Shown: positions 35,640 to 43,419 of the stretch, piece by piece
Layout of the letters: each line of letters starts with the position of its first letter
Numbering within the stretch: position 1 is the first letter of the stretch
NCBI RefSeq assembly: GCF_010728155.1
Contig: NZ_AP022605.1
Coordinates: 1,736,001-1,800,000, forward strand
Direction: 5' to 3'
DNA from: Mycolicibacterium doricum
GTDB lineage: Bacteria; Actinomycetota; Actinomycetes; Mycobacteriales; Mycobacteriaceae
Length of the DNA: 64,000 nt
Made by a program: the position numbers and the translations under genes
The notes under the pieces: model-generated
Seen by the model: the letters and a program-made list of their open reading frames with translations, nothing else
Databases searched by the model: none
Told to the model about the DNA's origin: nothing

Positions 35640-36800
35640 ATGACTGTCATCAGCACGCGGTGCCGCGTGCCCATTGCCGACACTGCAGCATCGGCTTCGA
35701 TCGCCGCTGCAGTCGATGCCCTGCGCGTCGGCAACATGGTGATCGTGGTCGACGCGGAGAATCCCGACGACGACGGCGATCTCACGATCGCCGCCGCGCA
35801 TGTCACGCCGCAGCGGTTGGCGTTCATGATGCGTCACACAGGTGGCATCCTCTGTGTACCGATGCCTGCGGCCGACTTGGACCGGCTGCACCTGCCGCCC
35901 ATGGTCGCAATGAGCCAGGACCCGCGAGGCGTGGGATACGCGGTATCAGTGAACGCCAGGACGGGGATCACCACCGGCATCTCCGCGACCGATCGGGCCA
36001 CGACGATCTCCCTGCTGATCAACCCCGATACCCACCCCAGCGACCTCCGCAGGCCCGGCCACGTGTTCCCATTGCGGGCAGTCGACGGCGGGGTGCTGCG
36101 TCGGGCCGGGCACACCGAGGCGGCCGTCGATTTGGTGCGAATGGCCGGGCTGCCGCCCGTCGCGGTGATCGGCGAAGTGGTCGACGATGACGGTTGTGTC
36201 GCCCGCGGGCACCGCCTACATGCGTTCGCCGCCACGCACAGGTTACCCGTCGTGACGATGGCCGAGCTGATTGCTTACCGCCGCCGCACCGAGCGCCTGG
36301 TGGAGTTCAAGGCCTCCAGTCGACTGCCCACCCGACACGGTGAGTTCCGCGCGCATGGCTTCCGATCCGTGTTCGACGACCGTGAACACATCGCGCTGGT
36401 GATGGGGGAGATGCCTGGATTGCACACGTCGCCGACGCTTGTCCGGGTGCAGTTGGAGTGCCTGCTGGGCAATGCGTTCAAGTCGGGACTGTGTGATTGC
36501 GGCGCCAAGCTGGATCATTCTCTGGAGATGATCGCTGACGAGGGCACCGGCGTCGTCGTGTATCTGCGCGGGCAGGGTGGTCGGTGCAGCGGGCTGCTGC
36601 CCACGTCGGCGCCGAACCCAGAGCAGGACAGGCCCGACGACAGGCGGGACTATGGCGTCGGCGCACAGATTCTCGCCGACCTCGGTGTGCGGCGCATGCG
36701 GCTGTTGACGAACAATCCGGTGAAGCGGATCGGACTGGAAGCATATGGTCTCGAAGTCACCGCGACTGAATGCCTACCGCGCAGCTCTGACACCGGCTGA
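35640..36800 (+). CDS. RibBA-like protein (DHBP synthase / GTP cyclohydrolase II fusion) with altered motifs
   Basis: A 386-residue paralogue of the riboflavin enzyme RibBA. The N-terminal half resembles DHBP synthase (GTGISATDRATTISLL-type segment, RPGHVFPLRAVDGGVLRRAG, HTEAAVDLVRMAGL), but the acidic motif usually written DREENEGD-like reads ENPDDDGD. In the cyclohydrolase II half the zinc cysteines remain (ECLLGNAFKSGLCDCG), whereas the first His of HSECLTGD is Gln and the catalytic RGxEGRGIGL reads RGQGGRCSGL. About 14 residues before DYGVGAQIL are missing and the C-terminus is short. It lies between the monooxygenase and an MFS gene, so it probably serves flavin-related catabolism rather than housekeeping riboflavin synthesis. 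Confidence 0.82.
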   Translation: MTVISTRCRVPIADTAASASIAAAVDALRVGNMVIVVDAENPDDDGDLTIAAAHVTPQRLAFMMRHTGGILCVPMPAADLDRLHLPPMVAMSQDPRGVGYAVSVNARTGITTGISATDRATTISLLINPDTHPSDLRRPGHVFPLRAVDGGVLRRAGHTEAAVDLVRMAGLPPVAVIGEVVDDDGCVARGHRLHAFAATHRLPVVTMAELIAYRRRTERLVEFKASSRLPTRHGEFRAHGFRSVFDDREHIALVMGEMPGLHTSPTLVRVQLECLLGNAFKSGLCDCGAKLDHSLEMIADEGTGVVVYLRGQGGRCSGLLPTSAPNPEQDRPDDRRDYGVGAQILADLGVRRMRLLTNNPVKRIGLEAYGLEVTATECLPRSSDTG

Positions 36801-37948
36801 TGCGATGGTTTCTGCCCCTTATGGCGGCAGGTGGGGTCGTGATGAGCTTAACCGCGCCTTTGGAAGTGGTGTTCGTCCGGGAGTTCTGGCACACCGGGCT
36901 GTTCATCGGCATCTTCATGCTCAGCGCGTCGATCGGCGTGATCGTCGTCGATGTGTTCGGCACCAGGCTCATCCCCGGACTCGACGCCAGGGCCGCGCTC
37001 GCCGTGGGGCTCGTGTTGTTCGGGGTCGCGTGCATCGGGATCGGTTTGGCGACCGGGGGCGCCTTGCTGATGGCCTCGCGGGTGATGCAGGGCATCGGCG
37101 GCGGGCTGGTTTTCGGCGCCGGGTTACAGGCCGCGGTTCGGGTCCGACCGAGCGCCGACGATGTCGCCCAGTCGGTGGGTCGGTTCAACGCCGCGTTTCT
37201 GTTCGGGGGAGCCATCGGCTCGCCAGGCGGATTGTTCGTGGCGGGGTTGATCGACGGTCGGCTCGGCTACCAGACCGCGTTCGTTGGCACGGGCGTATTC
37301 GCATTGGTCGTGGCGACCGCCCTAACTGCCGCACTGCCGAGGTTGGCAGCACCGCCGAGGATATCCCCGCCTCGAATCGGTTTGCCGCGTCTCGACAAGA
37401 CTCCCGGTAGCCGCGCAACGCTCGTGTTGGCGATGAGCGGCGACTTCTTGCGCGGCGGCGTGCTCTTCACCGCGCTTCCGCTGGCTGGCGCCGCCCTGGG
37501 GTACTCCACTATGACGATCTCCGTTGCCATAGCGCTGATGTCGGGCGTAGAGATCGTCGCCCTGCTGATCGCCTACCGGTACATCCGCAGCGACGGAATG
37601 GTCGCCACTCTGATCGCCTCATTCGCGCTGGGTATGGTGTGCGCGGCGCTGCTTGCTCTTGTGCCGAGCCAGTCGATCTATCTGCTGGCGTCCGCACTGT
37701 TCGGTGTCAGCCTGGCGGGAGCCACTGCGACGCTCCCGGTGTTGATAGTGGCCCAGGTGGGCGAATCCTCCACCGGCCTGGCGAGATTCCGGATCTCGGC
37801 CGGTATCGGGCTGCTGGCGGGGTCGGTTGGCTGCGCGGTAGTCGGCGCCGAGGTCGGCATTGCCGCACTATTCGGCCTGATCGCCGTCGTACTGTTAGCC
37901 AGCGCACAGCTTGCGAGGGTCGTCGGGGCGCCAATGGCCCCAATGTAA
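36800..37948 (+). CDS. MFS transporter
   Basis: A 382-residue major-facilitator protein with about twelve hydrophobic segments, starting RWFLPLMAAGGVVMSLTAPL and including the N-domain GTRLIPGLDARAALAVGLVL and SRVMQGIGGGLVFGAGLQAA (drug/H+ antiporter-like motif). A cytoplasmic loop rich in Pro and Arg (RLAAPPRISPPRIGLPRLD) divides the halves. Its ATG overlaps the RibBA-like stop by one base (TGATG). Export of a product or uptake of a substrate cannot be distinguished from sequence. Confidence 0.85.
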   Translation: MRWFLPLMAAGGVVMSLTAPLEVVFVREFWHTGLFIGIFMLSASIGVIVVDVFGTRLIPGLDARAALAVGLVLFGVACIGIGLATGGALLMASRVMQGIGGGLVFGAGLQAAVRVRPSADDVAQSVGRFNAAFLFGGAIGSPGGLFVAGLIDGRLGYQTAFVGTGVFALVVATALTAALPRLAAPPRISPPRIGLPRLDKTPGSRATLVLAMSGDFLRGGVLFTALPLAGAALGYSTMTISVAIALMSGVEIVALLIAYRYIRSDGMVATLIASFALGMVCAALLALVPSQSIYLLASALFGVSLAGATATLPVLIVAQVGESSTGLARFRISAGIGLLAGSVGCAVVGAEVGIAALFGLIAVVLLASAQLARVVGAPMAPM

Positions 37949-38028
37949 CTCAGGCGCATCACCCAGGCCCGAGCCCGTTAACAACCATCTGGTGAAGTGG
38001 TCGCGGGGTTTTATGGAAGGATTGGACC

Positions 38029-38841
38029 TTGTCAACAGGTGAACGCGAACTACCCGGGGGCTGGCGTGTGCGGGCCCGCCCCAGTACGGATGTCCGGCCG
38101 GAAGTGATCTTTCAACGGCAGCGGCAGAGTCCGGACCGATTGAACAACTCGGCGCGCCGGACCTACGATCTACTCCGCTCGACCCTCGTCACCACTGGCC
38201 GGAATATCTGCCTAGGTGAACGGGAGCTCACCGACGCCATGTCGGCTAGCCGCAACACCGTTCGGGCCGTTCTGCAGCAGCTCGCAAAGGAAGGAATGGT
38301 CACTCGAGAACCAAAGAACGGTACGCGCGCCACCGGTTCGCTGCTGCTGCGCATCGACGAACTCAGTCCCTTCGACGAGTACATCACCGAACCGTCCACC
38401 AGGATCGAGGTTCGAGTACTGGAATGCCAACCGCTTGGCTGTCCGCCGATGGTCCGGGATCGCCTGCGCCTGCCCGCTGGCTGGACCGTGGTGATGATCG
38501 AGAGCCTGGTTGTGCAGGACGAGCAACCACTCGGGCTGACGGTCAACTACATCGCCCTCGGCGAAGACGAGGCACCCGACTTTCACGTAGACGAACCGGA
38601 CGTCCTGCTCATCCTCGAGCGCCAACTCGGGATAAGCATCGGCACCAGCAGCACCACGGTGGGTGCCGTCGGTGCTGACGAGCAGAGCGCTGAACTCCTT
38701 GGTGTGGAGGTGGGCGCTCCAATGGTCTGGCTCGAGGACGTCATCGAAGACGACGAAGGGCAGCCGCGGGCGCTATCGCAACTCCGGCTGCGCGGCGACC
38801 GGGTTTCCTTCTCGGCCACGGCGTATCGTGGCACCGCTTGA
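38029..38841 (+). CDS. GntR-family regulator with UTRA ligand domain
   Basis: A 270-residue HutC-subfamily GntR regulator. The winged helix at about residues 40-105 reads ARRTYDLLRSTLVTTG, LGERELTDAMSASRNTVRAV and LQQLAKEGMVTREPKNGTRA; the C-terminal UTRA domain includes VVMIESLVVQDEQPLGLTVNYI and GAPMVWLEDVIEDDEGQPRA. It starts at TTG 38029, preceded by GGAAGG. It lies 80 bp after the MFS gene and is the best candidate regulator of the flanking monooxygenase and transport genes. Its last 69 bp overlap the 3' end of the convergent MFS gene. Confidence 0.85.
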   Translation: MSTGERELPGGWRVRARPSTDVRPEVIFQRQRQSPDRLNNSARRTYDLLRSTLVTTGRNICLGERELTDAMSASRNTVRAVLQQLAKEGMVTREPKNGTRATGSLLLRIDELSPFDEYITEPSTRIEVRVLECQPLGCPPMVRDRLRLPAGWTVVMIESLVVQDEQPLGLTVNYIALGEDEAPDFHVDEPDVLLILERQLGISIGTSSTTVGAVGADEQSAELLGVEVGAPMVWLEDVIEDDEGQPRALSQLRLRGDRVSFSATAYRGTA

Positions 38842-40059
38842 CGTGGTGGAGGCTTCGCGCCCCCTTATTAGGCCGCAGTTCATGATTACCGTCGCCGCAA
38901 GTGCAGCCAAGCCGACCAAGGCCGACACCAGCATCGCCAGCTGCGGACCGAACAAGCTCGACAACACCCCGAGGATGGCCATGCCCGCCGGCAGCGCCAG
39001 ACCGATCGTGGTGGTGACGAGTCCGAGAGCAGCGGCGCGTTCATGCGGCCCCACCGCCTGGACCGGCAGGGTCGCCTGTGCGGAGCCGAACAACGCCTGG
39101 CCGATCCCAGCCACACTCAGGGCAAGCAGAGCAACGACCACCACCGGGGTGTAGGCGAGTATGGCTAGGCAGCACAGGCACAATGCCACCCCGGCCACAT
39201 ACCCGCTGAACGGACGACGCGCCGGTCGGACCGTCAGCGCCCCGGCAACCAAGAGTTGCACGACGCCTGCAGTCGAGCCGATCACCCCTGCCATCAACGC
39301 GTCGGCGCCGAGGTGCTGGGCGATTACGGGTACCAGCGGCATGAACGCAAAGTAGAAGAGATTGCAGATGACGGTGACCAGAAGGATCACTGCCAGCACT
39401 CTCGAGCGTCTTAGCAGGCCCCAGTCGGTACTGCGCCCGCCGCCCACCACGATCTCCGGTCTGATGGGGAGCGACCGCGCCGGCACCCGCCGCGTCGAGA
39501 GCCAGAGCAGTGGTGCCGAGAAGGCGAGAAGCACCGCTGGAACGGTGAACGCCACACCGAGACCGAAGGCTTGGATGGTAATCCCGCCGATCAGGGGGCC
39601 CAGCATCATGGCGCTCGCCGTGGCGGCGACTTCAGTGTTGAGTACCCGGGTCGAGCGCAGCGGCCCACTCATCAGGAACAGCAGTTCGCGCTGCGTGGTC
39701 ATGTTGACCATCCCGCCGAAGCCGTACGCGAGCATGAACGGGTAGATCATCCAGGTGTGAACGACGCCGCTGCCGACGAGCACCGCCATCAGCGCCGAAA
39801 CGGGCAGCAGTACGAGTTCGGTGTACAACACCAGTCTCTGGAGCGCGGTATCACGGCGCAAGAAGGACCGGGAGGAGAAGTAAGCGCCTAGTAGCATGGG
39901 GGCGAACAAGCCGACGCCGACGAACTGGTTGGCGATCGGCGGGGCACCCAAATGAGTCACCAGGTACGTCCCGAGGAACAACCCGTCCCATCGGGTCAGA
40001 TGCCACATCCACGAGCTGACCAACAGCCACGGCAACGAACCACCTTGGGAATCAGGCAC
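38773..40059 (-). CDS. MFS transporter (second)
   Basis: A 428-residue major-facilitator protein with twelve predicted helices (VASSWMWHLTRWDGLFLGTY-like start, then GLFAPMLLGAYFSSRSFLRR, MLGPLIGGITIQAFGLGVAF, VAILLVTVICNLFYFAF-type segment, VVALLALSVAGIGQALFG). It ends with a polar tail. GTG 40059 is chosen; it lies 5 bp after the upstream permease stop, so it is the last gene of the minus-strand operon. The substrate is unknown; co-location suggests efflux of, or a second route for, the compound handled by this operon. Confidence 0.82.
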   Translation of the reverse strand: MPDSQGGSLPWLLVSSWMWHLTRWDGLFLGTYLVTHLGAPPIANQFVGVGLFAPMLLGAYFSSRSFLRRDTALQRLVLYTELVLLPVSALMAVLVGSGVVHTWMIYPFMLAYGFGGMVNMTTQRELLFLMSGPLRSTRVLNTEVAATASAMMLGPLIGGITIQAFGLGVAFTVPAVLLAFSAPLLWLSTRRVPARSLPIRPEIVVGGGRSTDWGLLRRSRVLAVILLVTVICNLFYFAFMPLVPVIAQHLGADALMAGVIGSTAGVVQLLVAGALTVRPARRPFSGYVAGVALCLCCLAILAYTPVVVVALLALSVAGIGQALFGSAQATLPVQAVGPHERAAALGLVTTTIGLALPAGMAILGVLSSLFGPQLAMLVSALVGLAALAATVIMNCGLIRGREASTTSSGATIRRGREGNPVAAQPELR

Positions 40060-40064
40060 ATTCT

Positions 40065-41060
40065 TCAGAGTGCGACCCTGGGATCAGCGATCGACTGCAG
40101 GGCGTCCACCACGGTGTTGGTCATCACATACAACACGCCGGCCACCAGCGTCACTCCCGCTATAGCGTTAAAGTCCGCCTTATCGATGGCCCTGGCGATG
40201 TATAGCCCGATGCCCGGACGGGCGAAGATCAACTCAACCAGAATGCAGTTGCCGATCATGACCGCGATCTGCAAACCCATCAGTGCCAGTACCGGCCCGA
40301 GAGAATTGCGGGCAGTATGCATGAACAGAATTCGTTTCTCGCCCATGCCCTTTGCACGGACCGTGCGGATATGGTCGCCGTGCATGGTCGTCTCGAGGCT
40401 GCTGCGCAGGACCCGTCCCACAGCCACCGCAGGTGTCAGCGCCAGGCAGAAGGCCGGAAGGATGAGGTGATACAAGTCGTCGAAGAAGACCTCCGGCCGC
40501 CCGGCCAGCACGCTGTCGAGCAGCAGGAAATGCGTCGGGCCGGTGGGGGCATCGTAATAGGAGGTGGTGCCGGTGACCGGCAGGATATTGAGGTAGCGAT
40601 AGAACACCAGCATGCCGAGCAAGCAGGCCAGGAACACTGGCACCGACGCACCGGAGATCATCACCACGCGGAGCACTCCCGAACCCCGCCAGCCCTGTGC
40701 AGTCGCCAGCCCTAAGAAGAAACCGATGAGCACGGTGAAGATCATCGCGACGAGGAGCAATTCCAGCGTGACCGGCAGGAACGTCGCGATGTCGGAGAGC
40801 ACCGGGGTGCGGGTCAGACTCGACTGGCCGAGATCTCCTTGCAACGCATTCACCAGGTAGTGCACGAATTGCATCGGCAGCGGTTGGTCGTACCCGAGCT
40901 CGTGCCGCGCGGCGGCATACACCTCGGGCGAAGCCTTCGCGCCGACCAACGCAGCCACCGGATCGACCGGTGCCACCTGTTGCAGGGTGAACACCGCGAT
41001 GACGAGAACGAGCAGCACGGGGATCGCGCCAAGTAGGCGCCGAGGCAAGACGGTCAGCAT
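40065..41060 (-). CDS. ABC transporter permease, DppB/OppB type
   Basis: A 331-residue permease of the dipeptide/oligopeptide/nickel class. The N-terminal helix LLGAIPVLLVLVIAVFTLQQ is followed by DPVAALVGAKASPE (the usual periplasmic loop), LPVTLELLLVAMIFTVLIGF and the cytoplasmic EAA-type loop HIRTVRAKGMGEKRILFMHT. Six membrane helices are expected. Its ATG overlaps the stop of the DppC-type gene (TGATG), giving translational coupling. Confidence 0.93.
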   Translation of the reverse strand: MLTVLPRRLLGAIPVLLVLVIAVFTLQQVAPVDPVAALVGAKASPEVYAAARHELGYDQPLPMQFVHYLVNALQGDLGQSSLTRTPVLSDIATFLPVTLELLLVAMIFTVLIGFFLGLATAQGWRGSGVLRVVMISGASVPVFLACLLGMLVFYRYLNILPVTGTTSYYDAPTGPTHFLLLDSVLAGRPEVFFDDLYHLILPAFCLALTPAVAVGRVLRSSLETTMHGDHIRTVRAKGMGEKRILFMHTARNSLGPVLALMGLQIAVMIGNCILVELIFARPGIGLYIARAIDKADFNAIAGVTLVAGVLYVMTNTVVDALQSIADPRVAL

Positions 41061-41938
41061 CAGCGATCCCGGATACGGTCACGGAGCGCATCGCCGGCGA
41101 AGTTGGCGACGATCGCGATGAGGGCAACCGCGATGGCAGGCATGATCGGGATCCACCAGGCGCTGAATATGTAGGTGATGCCCTGGGCACTCATGGACCC
41201 GAGTTCGGGCGCAGGCTGGGGTGCCCCGAGCCCAAGGAAGGACAGGCTGGCCAGCATCAGCACCAGTGCTGCGATATCTAGGCTCGCGGTCACGATGGTC
41301 ACCGGTACAGCCCCTGGCAGCAGATGGCGACGCAGTAGCCGCCACCAACTCACCCCACCAACTCGGGCTGCCTCCGTGTGGGGCGACGCCCGCAGCTTCC
41401 GGACCTCGGACCGCACGATCCGGGTGTAGAGCGGCCACCAGACGATCGCGACACCGATGAGCGTGTGGGTGTAGGACCGCCCGAGTGCGGCGACCACCGC
41501 AAGCGCGAGGATCGGGCCAGGCAGCGCGAGGAACGCGTCGGTCATCCGCATCAGGACCGCGTCGAACCACCCGCCTGCGGCACCGGCGATCAGCCCGATG
41601 AGGCCGCCGAACACGACGGCGAACCCGACCACGGCCAGCGCGCCGAACCAGCTGGTCTGCATACCGCACAGGACGCGACTGAGGATGTCGCGCCCGACGG
41701 TGTCAGTGCCCAGCAAGTTCGCGGCGCTCGGTGCGGTCATCGGCTTGCCGACCGCGATGAGTGGGTCGAACGGCGCGATCTGCCTGGCGAAGATCGCGAC
41801 GAAGAACATCAGCGCCAGTGCACCAAAGGCGACGTAACTGGCGATTGAGGTGCCCTGAAAATACTGGCGAGTCGCCAGACCCATGCGACTGCGGTACCGC
41901 ACGAGTTCTGTCGGTACGTAATACTCCGCGATTGCCAT
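41060..41938 (-). CDS. ABC transporter permease, DppC/OppC type
   Basis: A 292-residue permease. It shows the DppC pattern: N-terminal helix ASYVAFGALALMFFVAIFAR, the periplasmic LLGTDTVGRDILSRVLCGMQ motif, the helix FALALPGPILALAVVAAL-type segment and the EAA loop EVRKLRASPHTEAARVGGVS. ATG 41938 is preceded by AGAGGAG; the longer open frame upstream is not conserved. It works with the DppB-type protein and the fused ATPase at 43420-45405. Confidence 0.92.
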   Translation of the reverse strand: MAIAEYYVPTELVRYRSRMGLATRQYFQGTSIASYVAFGALALMFFVAIFARQIAPFDPLIAVGKPMTAPSAANLLGTDTVGRDILSRVLCGMQTSWFGALAVVGFAVVFGGLIGLIAGAAGGWFDAVLMRMTDAFLALPGPILALAVVAALGRSYTHTLIGVAIVWWPLYTRIVRSEVRKLRASPHTEAARVGGVSWWRLLRRHLLPGAVPVTIVTASLDIAALVLMLASLSFLGLGAPQPAPELGSMSAQGITYIFSAWWIPIMPAIAVALIAIVANFAGDALRDRIRDR

Positions 41939-42063
41939 TGACGCTCCTCTGTCGGGGAATGCTCGGCGCCGCACGTTGGATCCGAGTAGACCCGGTCTGG
42001 ATGTCACCGGGGGTTCGGCGACGTTGCCGAAGAATTACGCCCCCTTGCCGGAAGCCGTGTTGG

Positions 42064-43380
42064 TTAGAACTCGCGCAGCGTCCGTCGCAGGGTGGTCTCG
42101 GTGTACTGAGTCCGAGTCAGCCCGCGGCGCTGCAGTTCTGGCACCAGCCCGTCGGTGATCGAAGAGATATACTGCCGGTTGAGGTCCCAGCCCGGCTTCA
42201 TGATCAAAAAGCCATCGCCACCGATCTCCTCCATGGCCTCGCCCATCTCGCGAGCAACCGTTTCCGGAGTACCGACGAACTCAATACCGGTGGTGGCCCA
42301 GTCGATCGCCAGCTGGCGCAATGTCTTTGGTCCCGGGCTGCCGTCGCCCCGCATGAAATGTTCCAGTGAGCCCCGCTCTCCGTTGGTGGTCAGATCCGCG
42401 GGTAGGGGTTCGTCCCAGTCGAACTGCTTGAAGTCGATCTCGGTGTTGGACGAGATACCGACGAGTTGCTTCTCGATGTAGCTGTCGACCGACGTCAGAC
42501 GTTCGATCTCCGCACGTGCCTCCGCCTCGGTGGCGGCCACCACCGGGGAGACACAGAACATCAGCTTGATGTCGTCGGGGTCGCGCCCTGCCGCTGCGGC
42601 ACGAGCGCGGATATCGTTGCGGTACTCCCGCATTCCCTCGACACCGGTGCCGACGGCGACGATCGAGTCGGCGGCACGGGCCGCAAATGCCCGACCTCGT
42701 GGTGACGCCCCGGCCTGCAGGATAGTCGGCCGGTGCTGCGGCGAAGGCACCGTGTTGAGCGGGCCCCTCGACTTGAAGTACTTGCCGACGAAATCGATTG
42801 GGCGCACCTTGCTGAAATCGGCGAAGGTGTGGGTTTCCCGGTCCATTACGACCGCGTCGGCATCCCAGGAGTCCCAGAGCTGCGTGACGACGTCGAAGTA
42901 TTCGTCTGCGACGTTGTAACGCTCGTCGTGCTCGGGGAGACCGTCCAACCCGAAGTTCTGTGCGGCCCGGTCCTCGGCTGACGAAACGATGTTCCAGCCG
43001 AACCGGCCTTCGGCGATCGAATCCACCGTAGAGGCCAACCGGGCCAGCAGATACGGCGGGTAGAACGACGTCGACATCGTCGCCACCACGCCCAGCTTCG
43101 AGGTCTTCGCCGCAATCAGCACCGCCAGCGGAATCGGATCGTGTTTGGGCGCGAAGACTGAGTTCTTCAGCGCACCCTCCATGGAGTTTCCGTAGGCGTC
43201 GGCCACCATCACGGTGTCTTCGATCATGATGAAGTCGAAGCAGGCCCGTTCCATGCTGCGTGCCATGTCGACGTAGAACTTGCCGTTGGACCAGGTCGCT
43301 ACATCCGGTGACGCCCAGGGTGAATCCCACTCCGGGGGAATGAAGTTCATGAACCAGCCGAGGTGAAACATCTTCGTCAT
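42064..43380 (-). CDS. NtaA/SnaA/DszA-family flavin-dependent monooxygenase (second copy)
   Basis: A 438-residue luciferase-fold monooxygenase. MTKMFHLGWFMNFIPPEWDS, ATMSTSFYPPYLLARL, GRFGWNIVSSAEDRAAQNFG, FVGKYFKSRGPLNTVPSPQH and GGDGFLIMKPGWDLNRQY are family landmarks, and the C-terminus (TLRRTLREF) matches the paralogue at 34338. ATG 43380 is preceded by GAGGAG. It sits between the permeases and the ATPase gene of a peptide-type importer, so its substrate is probably imported by that system. FMNH2 could come from the reductases at 45680-46662. Confidence 0.92.
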   Translation of the reverse strand: MTKMFHLGWFMNFIPPEWDSPWASPDVATWSNGKFYVDMARSMERACFDFIMIEDTVMVADAYGNSMEGALKNSVFAPKHDPIPLAVLIAAKTSKLGVVATMSTSFYPPYLLARLASTVDSIAEGRFGWNIVSSAEDRAAQNFGLDGLPEHDERYNVADEYFDVVTQLWDSWDADAVVMDRETHTFADFSKVRPIDFVGKYFKSRGPLNTVPSPQHRPTILQAGASPRGRAFAARAADSIVAVGTGVEGMREYRNDIRARAAAAGRDPDDIKLMFCVSPVVAATEAEARAEIERLTSVDSYIEKQLVGISSNTEIDFKQFDWDEPLPADLTTNGERGSLEHFMRGDGSPGPKTLRQLAIDWATTGIEFVGTPETVAREMGEAMEEIGGDGFLIMKPGWDLNRQYISSITDGLVPELQRRGLTRTQYTETTLRRTLREF

Positions 43381-43419
43381 CGCAATCTCCTCTGTCAGTG
43401 GTTGATCGGAAAGCGTGCT

